Notes under the pieces: generated by a model
Seen by the model: only the letters and a program-made list of their open reading frames with translations
Databases searched by the model: none
What the model was told of the DNA's origin: nothing
Shown here: piece after piece, positions 10,101 to 18,992 of the stretch
How positions within the stretch are numbered: position 1 is the stretch's first letter
Layout of the letters: each line of letters begins with the position of its first letter
Translations under genes and position numbers: made by a program
NCBI GenBank assembly: GCA_028583405.1
Contig: CM053246.1
Span: forward strand, 7,259,459-7,323,458
Source of the DNA: Pogonophryne albipinna
Lineage: Eukaryota; Chordata; Actinopteri; Perciformes; Artedidraconidae
Reading direction: 5' to 3'
DNA: 64,000 bases

Positions 10101-12887
10101 CCGGTACGGGTAGATGTAGGACTTTGGAGGCTGCAGAGGAGTGTGGACTGCCTGCAGGAAAATAAAAACAACAGGGTATTTACACAAGTTCACTTTGACA
10201 TTTTTTTTTCATTTCTGGTGCAGAACATAACATAATACATACAAACAACAACGCAAAGTACACTATAATCATTACTATTATTTAAACTAGCGTAGTCAAA
10301 TGTTTCATGGGAAATCTGTTAGTTATGATATGGGTTCATGCTTTTGTTTGTGGGAGGAAAAAGGGGCTAAAAGAGAAACATTTACAGAAATAAGAATCTG
10401 ACTGTTTTATTTTCTTAATATACATAAAAACTGAAATGTGTGAAATAAATAAAGGTTGCTTTAAAAAAAAGTAAATGCACAAAAGTGTTGAAAAAAGCCC
10501 ACTCGTCTTAGTCAAATTAATAATTTATGTTTAAATTATTTTAAACTGTGATCAGCATTTGTATCAGGGTATTATTTATTTCTATATTATGCAAGTGTTA
10601 AACTGTATATTGATATTTTAAACTAGGTTATTTTGGATAAAATCCTATAATTTAGTGCAGCTAATCCACTTTACTCAACCTTTTATTTTCTCCATCTACT
10701 TCTGTTGGTCATTTCCTACATTTCCCAGAATGCACCACAACACTTACTCATGATGCTTAAGTTTGAACTCAGTGTTCTCTACTCCCTATGTGGAAACATT
10801 AAGTAAAACGCCCTTTGTTTAGCCTTTCCTTGTGAGGACAGATACTTCACATCCAATGAACATGAAATTAAATATACATAAATAAACAAATGTCATTTTT
10901 TTCTTTCTGTTGAAAGCCTTTTAAGTCACATTTCCATGCTTTAATCAAATGGTTTACAATGTTAGCTAAACAGTGTCTGCTCACAGATAAACAAACACTC
11001 TAAAGAGGCCTTTATGTTATTGTCAAGTTTCAGACTCGCCAAATCCAGACATAAACCGGCATCAAAGCAAGAAAGGCTGTGTTGTATTTCACATATTCTC
11101 TGCAGTTTTCTGTCTCTCTTTTGGATTTGAAGGGGCTGTAATCCTGTGAAGCTGATTCTGATTTGTCCTAGTGATACCTGGAGGGAGAGCAGCAGGAAGA
11201 GCGGCCTCTCCGTTGGGTCGTGAGTCTCCAGGATCTTGCGGGCTCTCTGTGTGAAAAGCGTTGTGGAGTATTTCCCTTCCTGGCCCCACGCCACGCCCTC
11301 GTCCTCGTGGAGATCATACCCACAAACCCCGGGGCCGTCGCACGACCCGTAGCTGAGGACAGAGGGAGACACGTGAGTTAGGGCTAGTGACAAGATACGA
11401 TAATCATTTATTGTCAGATCAAGTCTGGGGTGTTTCTTGCATCACAGCCGCTTCATTTACAACCTCAAACAAGGACGAATATTAAAGATCCCCTATTATA
11501 CTCGTCACAGCAGCGTCACAAGTAACATGTAATGATAAATCAAGGCGTTACACATTATGTGAAAATAATATAAATACAAAAAAAGTAAGTAATCAAAATC
11601 GAAAATAAAACAGAACCAAAGAGTAAAATAAACACATGTTCACAGTGAAAGATACAAATCTGTAGACTATCTGTCAAATAAACACTATGAGGGGCCAAAT
11701 GACAGCTAACAAAATGTAAAAGTAGGATATTATATATATTAAGAGTGCAAGGAATAGCATATTACATTTTATATAAAGGTAATATGTACAGTGTGAAGAC
11801 AAGTCCAGTTATATCCAGTCATCAAAAGAGAAACCATGGAGCTGTGAGTACGTTAATCCGGGTTAAATGTGAACATAATAATCCTATAGCTGTACCTGTA
11901 GTAATCCACACTTCCTGTTAGAGATCCAAAGAAACTGTCAAAGCCCTTTCTGGTGGGCAGGCACGCCTTCCTGCAGGAGAGACAAAGAAAACGGATTTCT
12001 ATCAAAGGTTCAAAGGGCTTTAAAGGTCTCCTATCATGCAAAATGCACTTTTTGATGTCTTTTATACATAAATGTGTGTGTTCCCGGTGTGCCAGGGAAC
12101 TCACAAAGTGTCAGAAAACAAAACCCTCTCTTTTCCTCCGTACCCAAATCTCTAAAATGGGGGAACAATGGAGCTGATCCAGATTTGCATCCATGCGGAC
12201 CCACGGCACCATCAGAAACGTTGCTATCAGAAACAATGCACCAGGTGTTTTGGATGTAATATGGTCTTTGTTTACATTAGCAAGCATCGCTAATACTCAG
12301 AGCTAACCTGTACTGGAGAGAGTATATGTAAGAAAATCAGGATATAAAAAGGTACTGACCCACCTTGTGGTAAACCTGCAAGAGATAAAGCATTTGAGGT
12401 AGGTTTTGAACATGATATGGTGTTTAATCACTGCAGCATTTAGCTGTATCTGGGTAGAATTCTCCCGCATAAGCTCCGCCCCCCTCTTAAAAAAAAAGAA
12501 GCTTTATACCCAGAATCAGCACTTTAGTAACAGGGCTGAAATAGAGGGGTATGAGGCATGGCTAAAATGGGTGATCTGTTTGGTATTTTGAGCAAAACAC
12601 TTAATAGACATGTTTTTTATATATTTTTATATATTTGAGACCTATAATATATGCCTAAGAATTGCATCATAGGAGACCTTTAATAGTGAGAGAGGACAGA
12701 TGCTCCACATTACTCCACCTGAGAAGCACCATCTCACCTGTAGAAACCCAGGTGCCACTTGCCCACCATGTGTGTGGAGTACCCGGCCTCACGGAGCCTC
12801 TGGGGCAGCGTGTCCATGTGAGCGGGCAGACAGCTGGGCTGGCTGGGTCTGATGATCGAGTGCTGCAGGCCTGTGTGGATCTGATAT
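698..12887 (-). CDS. arsi: Arylsulfatase B/I/J family gene, ARSI-like, eight exons visible, 5' end missing
   Basis: Sulfatases of this family hydrolyse sulfate esters in the secretory/lysosomal pathway using a formylglycine made from a Cys in a C-x-P-S-R motif. Minus-strand exons, in order: 12738-12887, 11896-11970, 11178-11352, 9915-10151, 9080-9226, 4787-4934, 2436-3197, 698-1120. All have AG/GT borders. Phases agree at every junction I checked except into 2436-3197. Conserved blocks seen are [94 protein letters not shown] and GRWWNLERP. The Lys-rich tail ending [11 protein letters not shown] matches ARSI best; ARSJ is the alternative. From recall, mammalian ARSI has few introns, whereas this copy is split like ARSB. 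The N-terminal exon with the catalytic Cys is not visible. One exon carries a large insertion and frame breaks, so the gene may be a pseudogene or mis-assembled. Confidence 0.85.
1149..1530. mobile_element. Fragment of a TTAA-type MITE
   Basis: It begins TTTAAAGAGGCCCTATAATG and continues with a GTGCATGTAAATGGTCTGCA stretch, both typical of a common fish miniature element. No matching inverted end is seen, so it is likely truncated. It lies in the last arylsulfatase intron. Confidence 0.4.
1985..2110 (-). repeat. LINE 3' tail, minus orientation
   Basis: The sequence around gtcaaagtcaactttattgt is the reverse complement of a frequent fish non-LTR 3' end. No coding part is present. Confidence 0.5.
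2250..2392 (+). repeat. LINE 3' tail, plus orientation
   Basis: Contains accaagtcaaattcctcgta and ends taataaacctgtttctgatt plus a short TGAT-type repeat. This is the usual end of a fish CR1/Rex-type LINE. It abuts the arylsulfatase exon at 2436. Confidence 0.6.
2436..3197 (-). CDS. Arylsulfatase exon with long Lys/Pro-rich insertion, frame interrupted
   Basis: The downstream end is a normal sulfatase exon ([15 protein letters not shown], then GDWVPPQ before a GT donor). The first roughly 660 nt are absent from ordinary ARSB/I/J proteins and encode Lys/Pro/Ser-rich sequence built on an eight-residue unit (SPKTKLKP and variants). The open frame changes three times going 5' to 3'. It changes near 3110, and again at two repeat units that are 23 bp long instead of 24 (about 2941-2963 and 3032-3054). 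The final frame reads correctly into the conserved end. Entering from the previous exon in its phase, a stop is met at about 3144. Either several single bases are missing from the assembly or the gene is broken. A further intron inside this stretch cannot be excluded. Confidence 0.6.
2822..3055. repeat. 24-bp coding minisatellite (about 9 units)
   Basis: Tandem units of the type gggcttaagctttgttttgg plus 4 bp occur on the plus strand. Most are exactly 24 bp; two are 23 bp. On the minus strand each 24-bp unit encodes eight residues of the K-L-K-P-x-P-K type. It lies inside the arylsulfatase exon 2436-3197. Confidence 0.85.
3783..4130. repeat. Dispersed repeat fragment sharing sequence with 34340-34400, 41830-42110 and 44340-44460
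   Basis: Shares gagacccactgagataactt and the motif agctagcaccagatgctaac with the other sites, partly in inverted orientation. It contains a (TC)n run at 3926-3946. It looks like part of an hAT-type repeat inside an arylsulfatase intron. Confidence 0.55.
4131..4786. other. Intronic sequence, nothing recognised
   Basis: AT-rich intron sequence with a short (TA)n at 4430-4444. No coding match or clear repeat ends. Confidence 0.4.
4787..4934 (-). CDS. Arylsulfatase exon ([13 protein letters not shown] block)
   Basis: The acceptor is ccctctcag before AGTCAGGG and the donor is after AAGG (gtacat). It encodes [20 protein letters not shown] and EILHNINPL, the sulfatase segment after the metal-site region. 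It joins in phase 0 to 9080-9226 and ends in phase 1. Confidence 0.85.
4935..5982. other. Intronic sequence, nothing recognised
   Basis: Arylsulfatase intron. Only short open frames without recognisable domains. Confidence 0.4.
6114..7238. mobile_element. Nested inverted-repeat element with THAP remnant
   Basis: The left end is TAGAGAGGCAAAGTCCC; the right end reversed is TAGAGTGGCGAAGTCCC. Beyond the very ends the arms stay matched for over 100 bp, around catgggaccttatttcggaa, gaagtcaatgg and cccgtttgaattgtg. A second copy of the family lies at about 39190-41327. The THAP fragment inside suggests descent from a P-element-like transposon. Confidence 0.65.
6433..6546 (+). pseudogene. THAP zinc-finger N-terminal fragment (37 aa)
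   Basis: ATG-initiated 37-residue frame starting MPVCLVPGC with the C-x4-C pair, then SFFRFPSDE and W-I-K. This is the first half of a THAP DNA-binding domain. The later C-x2-H pair is absent because a TAG stop follows. A TATA-like aaatataag lies about 35 bp upstream. THAP domains form the N-terminus of P-element-type transposases, and the element around it has inverted ends, so this is probably a transposase remnant rather than a host gene. Confidence 0.7.
7453..7499. repeat. Perfect 23-bp palindrome with 1-nt spacer
   Basis: The arm 7453-7475 starts ggcttcagtagaagctgctg. It is followed by a single g and then its exact reverse complement (7477-7499). It lies inside the outer TIR element at 5983-7739. 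Confidence 0.95.
7878..8431. mobile_element. hAT-type MITE (CAGAGGTGGGAG / CAGTGGTGTAAGG ends)
   Basis: Both ends contain the inverted GTACTTGAGTA-rich segment typical of a very common fish MITE. The 8-bp flanks cacataag and gacatgag match at 6 of 8 positions, consistent with an old target duplication. No coding sequence. Confidence 0.75.
8458..8991. mobile_element. hAT MITE with exact 8-bp target duplication
   Basis: The ends are CAGGGGTGTCCAAACT in inverted orientation. The flanks are CTTTAGAC on both sides (8450-8457 and 8992-8999). The 534-bp body has no coding sequence. It includes the usual GGCCGCATTTGGCC-rich end. Confidence 0.92.
9080..9226 (-). CDS. Arylsulfatase exon ([10 protein letters not shown] block)
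   Basis: The exon has 49 codons, phase 0 at both ends, acceptor gtttttag and donor CAG/gtcagt. It encodes [19 protein letters not shown] and the [14 protein letters not shown] block. An Arg run (RRRRR) replaces the mixed basic segment seen in relatives. Confidence 0.9.
9560..9880 (+). mobile_element. LINE 3' fragment (RT-protein C-terminus and tail)
   Basis: Translates to a C-terminal LINE motif (LLWNRLLF, stop, [19 protein letters not shown]), then a 3' tail with cagctctttgaggcactcct. Degraded and 5'-truncated, in an arylsulfatase intron. Confidence 0.6.
9915..10151 (-). CDS. Arylsulfatase exon (AVHTPLQ / STDNGAQPF block)
   Basis: The exon has 79 codons, acceptor ttcctgcag and donor AAG/gtacca, phase 0 at both ends. 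It contains AVHTPLQPP (sulfatase active-site His region), [10 protein letters not shown], and [20 protein letters not shown] with the conserved metal-binding D-N pair and Lys/Arg region. The frame is intact. Confidence 0.92.
10152..11177. other. Arylsulfatase intron, nothing recognised
   Basis: AT-rich intron with no coding exon or clear repeat border seen. Confidence 0.4.
11178..11352 (-). CDS. Arylsulfatase exon ([14 protein letters not shown] block)
   Basis: Acceptor gtcctcag, donor CAG/gtatca. Two bases from the previous exon complete the first codon, giving [17 protein letters not shown] across the junction. The exon continues to the [10 protein letters not shown] strand that precedes AVHTPLQ. 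The frame is intact. Confidence 0.9.
11353..11895. other. Arylsulfatase intron, nothing recognised
   Basis: Non-coding AT-rich sequence. Possible old repeat debris without clear ends. Confidence 0.35.
11896..11970 (-). CDS. Arylsulfatase exon ([17 protein letters not shown])
   Basis: A 75-nt exon with acceptor ctcctgcag and donor TACAG/gtacag. With split codons on both sides it reads [20 protein letters not shown], the conserved segment after KWHLGFYR. Confidence 0.88.
12024..12679. mobile_element. MITE with TTAA target duplication
   Basis: Inverted ends AGGTCTCCTATCATGCA and AGGTCTCCTATGATGCA are flanked by TTAA at 12020-12023 and 12680-12683. TTAA targets point to a piggyBac or Kolobok source. 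No coding sequence. Confidence 0.85.
12738..12887 (-). CDS. Arylsulfatase exon ([10 protein letters not shown] / [12 protein letters not shown]), most 5' exon visible
   Basis: A 150-nt exon with acceptor cttttctcccag and donor TACAG/gtgaga. It reads [20 protein letters not shown] and then [20 protein letters not shown], including the conserved KWHLG active-site Lys/His. It begins with the last base of a split codon. The previous exon should therefore end in the LLTGR segment that follows the catalytic C-x-P-S-R; that exon is not seen. Confidence 0.92.
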
Positions 12888-12963
12888 CTGGGAGAAAAGC
12901 AACATTTGATTGGCTCTCTGACAGAGGAACATCCCACTTATCAAATATCCGTCCCCATAAGTG

Positions 12964-13040
12964 TCTCAGAATCAGAATTCCTTTATTAGTCCTGCAGTAA
13001 CTGCAAAACGTGGCATAGCAGGTTAAGAACAAGGCAGGTG
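12964..13040 (-). repeat. LINE 3' tail fragment
   Basis: Reverse-orientation tail beginning cagaatcagaattcctttat, typical of a fish LINE end. Short and non-coding. Confidence 0.45.
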
Positions 13041-13636
13041 ATAATAAAGAATACGCTCACTCATAGAGAACACATTAGTGATAACAGAATACACGTAAAG
13101 ATAATCAAGTACACATCCATGGCTAACAATGAAAAGCAGCGATTTAAACAAAGTTACATGGGTATCATATTAGGTGTTGAGACATTTAAAACAATGTCAC
13201 TCGTTGAGCTCAATCATCGCCATAAGGCCAAATATGTCCAGCTTTCAGTTTCTAAAGAACGGAGGATTTTAAGATTATTTTTGTTTTATATTGGTCCGTG
13301 TTTGAAAGAGATTTTATAGTTTCAATGCTTGAGACAACGAGGTCACCCCGATTGATTTTACACTGGATTTATCTGAAATATGGAAACGTTGTTTTATGTA
13401 ATATATAGGGATGGCATTATATACTGTATATATATGTGACGACCCCTGCCATGCTATCTCTTGTGGTGTGTGTGTGTTCCTTTAATGTTCTCCCTTTGGT
13501 CTATCAGCTTTGATTGAGGACACCTGGCTGCCGGTGTTGTGTCAAATTATGCACCCTTGTCGTGAAATGCACCCCTTGACACGGGAACGCGCATTTGAAT
13601 GTATAGTCCGCTATTCTATGTTGTCTTTTTGATGGT
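13041..13636. other. Intergenic, possible LTR fragment
   Basis: Around 13436 the sequence tgtgacgacccctgcc looks like an LTR start, since TGT-GACGACCC pairs with the GGGTCGTAACA end seen at 26788. No second border is visible here. The rest is unrecognised. Confidence 0.3.
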
Positions 13637-13969
13637 TTGTTGTTGCTTAAAGACCTTGGACCGGACCAACCCGATTTGTATATATCACAGCAAGCTCGTG
13701 AAAAAGACAAAACGTATCAACGAGGCTTCTCACGTAGCTGGTACACCAGAAAGGCATGGCTAGCTGGATGCAAACAGGTAAATGCTGTCTTTTGTTTCCC
13801 ATGCTTGCTCTTCAAACAGCCGGGGACAGATACGATGTGCCCGTGGACTGTGACGGGGGTAAACGATATGAAGCATTTGTCCGAAAAAATTAAAAAGCAC
13901 GAGTGCACGAAGTTACATATGACAAGTACCTTCAAGCTAGCCATGCTAGGCAAAGCTAACATAGCATAA
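13637..13969 (+). pseudogene. hAT transposase fragment, ZMYM1/TTF zinc-finger region
   Basis: The plus frame reads SWYTRKAWLAGCKQVNAVF, then CFPCLLF, HLSEKIKKHECTKLHM and a trailing helix. This is the TTF-type zinc-finger segment of ZMYM1-like hAT transposases (C...C-x2-C...H-x4-H). The catalytic domain and C-terminus are not found downstream. It is an isolated remnant. Confidence 0.7.
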
Positions 13970-15117
13970 CAACACAGCCGCTAGCTCTTAGCCCTCAGAG
14001 TTCACAGCTCTTCATATCCATTCAGAAACTAGACAAAAGTTAAACAAGTACAAACCACAGACTGCCTGTGTCATGGCGAATACAGTCGCTGGTTTATTTA
14101 TGTCTGTATAGCCCGTTGTTGTGAGTGTGGACGGTCGGAGCATTTACAACGTTAGCTTAGCCAAGCTCCATTTAGAAAACACGCATTTTAAAAGGGTTTT
14201 TCGCCTGCCGTCTGTCTGCAGACTTGTCAAAGCATTAATTCATGGTTTTTACTATCCGGTATCAGTATGTTGTTACTTCGGCATCATTTTGAAACGTGTA
14301 TTACAATTAAATCACGGTAAAATATGTTCATCTTGTTGTAGTTGTAGCCCCCTCGCCAGCGATTCTCTCTCTAGTTTAGCATACTCAGCCCGACTCAGCC
14401 TGGTTGTTCCTGGCCCTAGAACCACGATTTTATGGGGCCAGAAAAACTGTGAATTAGGACCCGCTAGCCGGTACTAGGCCAAGTGGAAACGCAACCAAAA
14501 ACGGGCCCCGCACGGCTCGGCACGCTTAAAGCGAGCTCCGCGCTGCAGTGGAAACGCGCCATTAGCTAATGTTTTTTTGTTTACTAAGCTGACATTAAGT
14601 ACTGTTAATATCTTTACAGAAAATTCAGAGGTCTTTCATTTCACTGCTCTTTTAGCTGACATTTAAAGGTATGGTATGTAATTCACTTCAGAAACACTTT
14701 TTGTTATATTCCATGGAATGCTCTTAACATCCCGATAGCAATGAATATATTAAATGCTTTGACAATAAATACATACAAAAATATCATCTGTGGAAGCCGT
14801 GGCGCTGTAAAAAGCACGACCAATCATCTGAGCCGGCCCGGCTAAAGTAACTGGATGGCCTACCTGCCTGTCAGCCTTCCATCTGTGCACAAACTTATCT
14901 CGTGCCCTCATTGGTCATGTGCGCGTTTGTGTGTGTGTTGGAGGAGGGGCTCTGTAAGGAACTCTGAAGGAAGGGGCAGATTTTTTTCAGTTGTGTATTT
15001 TCAAATTCTAGCGCACTCGAGCTGGTTTCTCCATTCTTACCTACCTACCTTTAATAAATGCAGGCACATTTTTTGCGCCTATTCATACTAAATCAGTTGT
15101 CCCTCCCCCTGGTGCCA
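13970..15117. other. Repeat-derived intergenic sequence without genes
   Basis: Includes a segment at 14470-14560 with aagtggaaacgcaaccaaaa and cagtggaaacgcgcca, which looks like MITE ends. A TTAAAGGTATGGTATGTAA-type miniature element starts at about 14664. No coding sequence supported. Confidence 0.4.
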
Positions 15118-15257
15118 GGTCCAACAGATCCATCGGCTCAGCAGCCCTGTACCCCCATAAGGCTGAACCTGAACCAGCTTTTCTCCCAACTGAAGGAGGT
15201 GAGCAGCATTGTGTTGAATGACATGCCACTTAACATATCTGAAGGGAGACTGGAATA

Positions 15258-15295
<38 letters not shown>

Positions 15296-15440
15296 CAAAA
15301 AGCTAACATCTAATTTAAATTATACATTTCAAACACAGTATTTTCCAACATAGCCAATGATCTATGTAAAACAAAAAACTGCTTTTTGTCTATTTAGGAT
15401 GATGGACAGTTTGAAGCATTGAGTGATCAGTCTGTATTAG
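15118..15440 (+). other. Two possible plus-strand exons of unknown gene
   Basis: The first is about 15119-15198, after a pyrimidine-rich ccctggtgccag and before ggtgag; it encodes LNLNQLFSQLKE. The second is about 15397-15440, after tctatttag and before gtaaac; it encodes DDGQFEALSDQSVL. Both have acceptable splice borders, but I do not recognise the protein. A transposon gene is as likely as a host gene. Confidence 0.25.
15260..15294. repeat. (TA)n microsatellite
   Basis: About 17 uninterrupted TA units. Confidence 0.95.
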
Positions 15441-15507
15441 GTAAACAAAATGTTAATCACCGACATTTTGGTTATGATATTAATACTAATGTTATTATAT
15501 TAAAGCA

Positions 15508-15646
15508 GGGGTGGGGAACCTCCGGCCCCCGGGCCGTATACGGACCGCTAGACCATTTGGTACGGCCCTCGAGGTAATTTATAAACAAAGTGGCCTGTGC
15601 CTGGTGGTGGGGCCCAATGTGATATACTTTCATGGGGCCCAAAATC
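15508..15646 (+). mobile_element. hAT-type end CAGGGGTGGGGAACCT, running into the gap
   Basis: Starts CAGGGGTGGGGAACCTCCGG, a common fish hAT terminus, and continues to the N run. A second copy of the same terminus starts at 17056 in the same orientation. Confidence 0.6.
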
Positions 15647-16646
15647 NNNNNNNNNNNNNNNNNNNNNNNNNNNNNNNNNNNNNNNNNNNNNNNNNNNNNN
15701 NNNNNNNNNNNNNNNNNNNNNNNNNNNNNNNNNNNNNNNNNNNNNNNNNNNNNNNNNNNNNNNNNNNNNNNNNNNNNNNNNNNNNNNNNNNNNNNNNNNN
15801 NNNNNNNNNNNNNNNNNNNNNNNNNNNNNNNNNNNNNNNNNNNNNNNNNNNNNNNNNNNNNNNNNNNNNNNNNNNNNNNNNNNNNNNNNNNNNNNNNNNN
15901 NNNNNNNNNNNNNNNNNNNNNNNNNNNNNNNNNNNNNNNNNNNNNNNNNNNNNNNNNNNNNNNNNNNNNNNNNNNNNNNNNNNNNNNNNNNNNNNNNNNN
16001 NNNNNNNNNNNNNNNNNNNNNNNNNNNNNNNNNNNNNNNNNNNNNNNNNNNNNNNNNNNNNNNNNNNNNNNNNNNNNNNNNNNNNNNNNNNNNNNNNNNN
16101 NNNNNNNNNNNNNNNNNNNNNNNNNNNNNNNNNNNNNNNNNNNNNNNNNNNNNNNNNNNNNNNNNNNNNNNNNNNNNNNNNNNNNNNNNNNNNNNNNNNN
16201 NNNNNNNNNNNNNNNNNNNNNNNNNNNNNNNNNNNNNNNNNNNNNNNNNNNNNNNNNNNNNNNNNNNNNNNNNNNNNNNNNNNNNNNNNNNNNNNNNNNN
16301 NNNNNNNNNNNNNNNNNNNNNNNNNNNNNNNNNNNNNNNNNNNNNNNNNNNNNNNNNNNNNNNNNNNNNNNNNNNNNNNNNNNNNNNNNNNNNNNNNNNN
16401 NNNNNNNNNNNNNNNNNNNNNNNNNNNNNNNNNNNNNNNNNNNNNNNNNNNNNNNNNNNNNNNNNNNNNNNNNNNNNNNNNNNNNNNNNNNNNNNNNNNN
16501 NNNNNNNNNNNNNNNNNNNNNNNNNNNNNNNNNNNNNNNNNNNNNNNNNNNNNNNNNNNNNNNNNNNNNNNNNNNNNNNNNNNNNNNNNNNNNNNNNNNN
16601 NNNNNNNNNNNNNNNNNNNNNNNNNNNNNNNNNNNNNNNNNNNNNN
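15647..16646. other. Assembly gap, 1,000 N
   Basis: Exactly 1,000 N, probably a placeholder rather than a measured length. Any frame crossing it is artificial. It lies where the first arylsulfatase exon(s) would be expected. Confidence 1.
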
Positions 16647-17986
16647 AGTAATCAAGAATATTTTAGTCATTGAATGCTCATTTCAGTAGATTTAATCAAA
16701 CAAAACATAAACATATTGGACATGGCCTCAAGACTGTAACCTCTTCACATTCTGTTGAAATAGTCAATTACTAGCCATATCTTAAACATTGCTGTTTTGA
16801 ATCATTAATACATGGATGACAGTTGAACTGGATGATGTAACATGTATGCCATCTGCTGGAAAGCAGTGATACAACCACAGGTATGGTGAAAAAAGATAGA
16901 ACTATTCGAAACAGAAAAAAAACAGCGTAATATACCATCTGACAAAGGCCTGTGTTAATGCTTCAATTAACTGGCTATTCTTTATAATATACTCAGATCA
17001 ATAGGAGACAGAGATGTTAAGTTATAAATCAAGGGTTTTTATTATTATTTACAGCAGGGGTGGGGAACCTTTTTCCTTTAAATTTTTACAACATCCTCCG
17101 AGGGCCGTACAAATTATTGAACTCAACCTCTGCTTAAAAAAACTAAAATCACAGCCCATTAATTTGGCCTTTCTTTCATGTTGTAGAAAAGCTCTTTAAA
17201 TTAGTTAGCATAGCTAGCTAACCAGATGCTAATAAAAACAGATCGCCACTGTGCTTACAACTAAAGACACAGCCACGCAAACGCTGCGGCATGTGTACGG
17301 CTCCTTATGGGTACTGCAATATTTGAAGAGCTGGAGCGGCGTTCCGGTGCTCTCCGTCAGCACTCTAGTCTACACTCCTTTCAGACGAGACATAACCACG
17401 TGAAGACACGTTACGCTCGTGTTGTGTTCAAGGAACCTGTCCTTGGCCAGGAAAAACAGGCACTCGCTTGTTTAATTATTTTGCGATCTAGATTTCTTCT
17501 TTTTTGAAGTGAGAAGTTGTCCGTCAGTCGGAAGGACGGAAGGACGAAAACTCTTCGGTTCACCACGAATTACACAAGTCACCCAAATCAGCGTTAAAAA
17601 AGCGGGAGTGGCTGAAAAGCGACTAATTTGCATCACTGGGAAAGAAGATATATCGCTCTGTTGGCGTTTAGACAACAAAAACAGAGTGAAGCTCTGATTT
17701 CATAAACAATCTTTGAGTACAGACACCGTCCTGCAGAGAGCACACAACCCAACAGCACGTTTTTGGTCTAGCATCACTTTACAAAACATTTGCATTAAGA
17801 CGCTACTTGCAGGTGGGTGAAATCAGGCTTAGGGAGTAACGTATTACATGTAACGGCATTAGGTCATCAGGATACAAAATAGACAAATGTATTCCCTTAA
17901 GGTTATAGAAGCAGCTGACGACCAACACACTTGTGTCTTTTGAAACGATTATGCCATTCAAATCTTTTGTCACAAACATTGAAGCT
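16647..17986. other. Repeat-rich spacer
   Basis: Contains another CAGGGGTGGGGAACCT terminus at 17056 and an hAT-like GAGGGCCGTACAAATTATTG stretch. I see no coding exon. Confidence 0.4.
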
Positions 17987-18992
17987 TTATTTTCCCTCTC
18001 CTGTGTGGACTCTCATGTGTGCCTTTAAATTATCACTCCGTGAAAATGTTTTTTTACAGACTGAGCAGCTGTGTGGTTTCTCTACGGTGTGGACTATCAT
18101 GTGTCGTTTTACATCTCTTTTCATTGCAAAAGATTTCTTACAGACTGAGCAGCTGAATGGTTTCTCTCCTGTGTGGACCCTCATGTGTGTCTTTAAACGA
18201 TCACTCCGTGAAAACGTTTTTTTACAGACTGAGCAGCTATGTGGTGTCTCTCCCGTGTGGACTCTCATGTGTTCTTTTAAACTTCTACTCTGTGAAAAAG
18301 CTTTCTTACAGACTGTACAGGTGAATGGTTTCTCTCCTGTGTGGACTCTCATGTGTGCCTTTACACTTCCACTCTGTGAAAAAGCTTTCTTACAGACTGG
18401 GCAGGTGAATGGTTTCTCTCCTGTGTGGACTCTCATGTGTTTTTTTAAATTTCCACTCTGTGCAAAATATTTGGTACAAACTGAGCAGCTGAATAGTTTA
18501 TTTTCAGCACTACGTCGTGGATCACTGACAGATTCATGTCTATTTTTCAGTGAGTTTGAGCCTGATACAGGTTCTCTGGTCTCATTCCAATCAGCACTGT
18601 CTCCAGTGTCAGGTTCAGAAGACTCTTCAGTGTCGTCCTCAGTCTTTGTTTGTAAACTGCTCTCTGGATCTGAGTTCCTGGCTGGTTCTGGTCCTCGACA
18701 GTCATCTCCATCAGCTTCTGTTTCCATGTGTTCAGTTTGTCTTCGATAAGGCTGTGAGGACTGAGGTTTCTCTTTATCATCTTCACTCTTCACAGGGTCA
18801 GGAGTGAAAGTGGACTTGTGATATCAGCCTCCTCCAGCTCCTGAAGCTGCTCTCCCTCCTGACTGATCCTGAGTTCCTCCTGTTCCTGCTTAATGTGTGG
18901 GGGGGGCTCTGGGTCCTCCTGGTCCAGACTGGTGCTCCACTCCTGCTGGTCAGGGAGAAGCTCTTCTTTAACCACCACCAGCAGCTGGACAT
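17987..18992 (-). CDS. C2H2 zinc-finger protein, zinc-finger exon (6 fingers)
   Basis: Probably a nuclear sequence-specific DNA-binding regulator of the large fish C2H2 family. The acceptor is cctgcag before ATGTCCAGC. With the G from exon 1 the junction reads DVQLLVVVKEE, the usual start of this exon in the family. An acidic linker (SLDQEDPEPPPHIKQEQEEL) follows, then six C-x2-C-x12-H-x3-H fingers joined by HTGEKP-type linkers, ending VHTGEGK and a stop. The frame changes once at about 18795-18830, between EEADIT and KSEDDKEKPQSSQ, by the equivalent of one missing base. The family normally reads straight through here. So the gene either carries a frameshift or the assembly lost a base. Confidence 0.8.

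Noticed and set aside
698..12887. Identity as ARSB itself
   Set aside because: The intron-rich layout resembles ARSB, but the [17 protein letters not shown] and C-terminal [11 protein letters not shown] segments fit ARSI/ARSJ better.
15511..16689. Long open frames on both strands through 15511-16689
   Set aside because: They consist almost wholly of the N run and have no meaning.
17931..18749. 272-codon plus-strand frame
   Set aside because: It is antisense to the zinc-finger exon, whose minus-strand frame has six clear C2H2 fingers.
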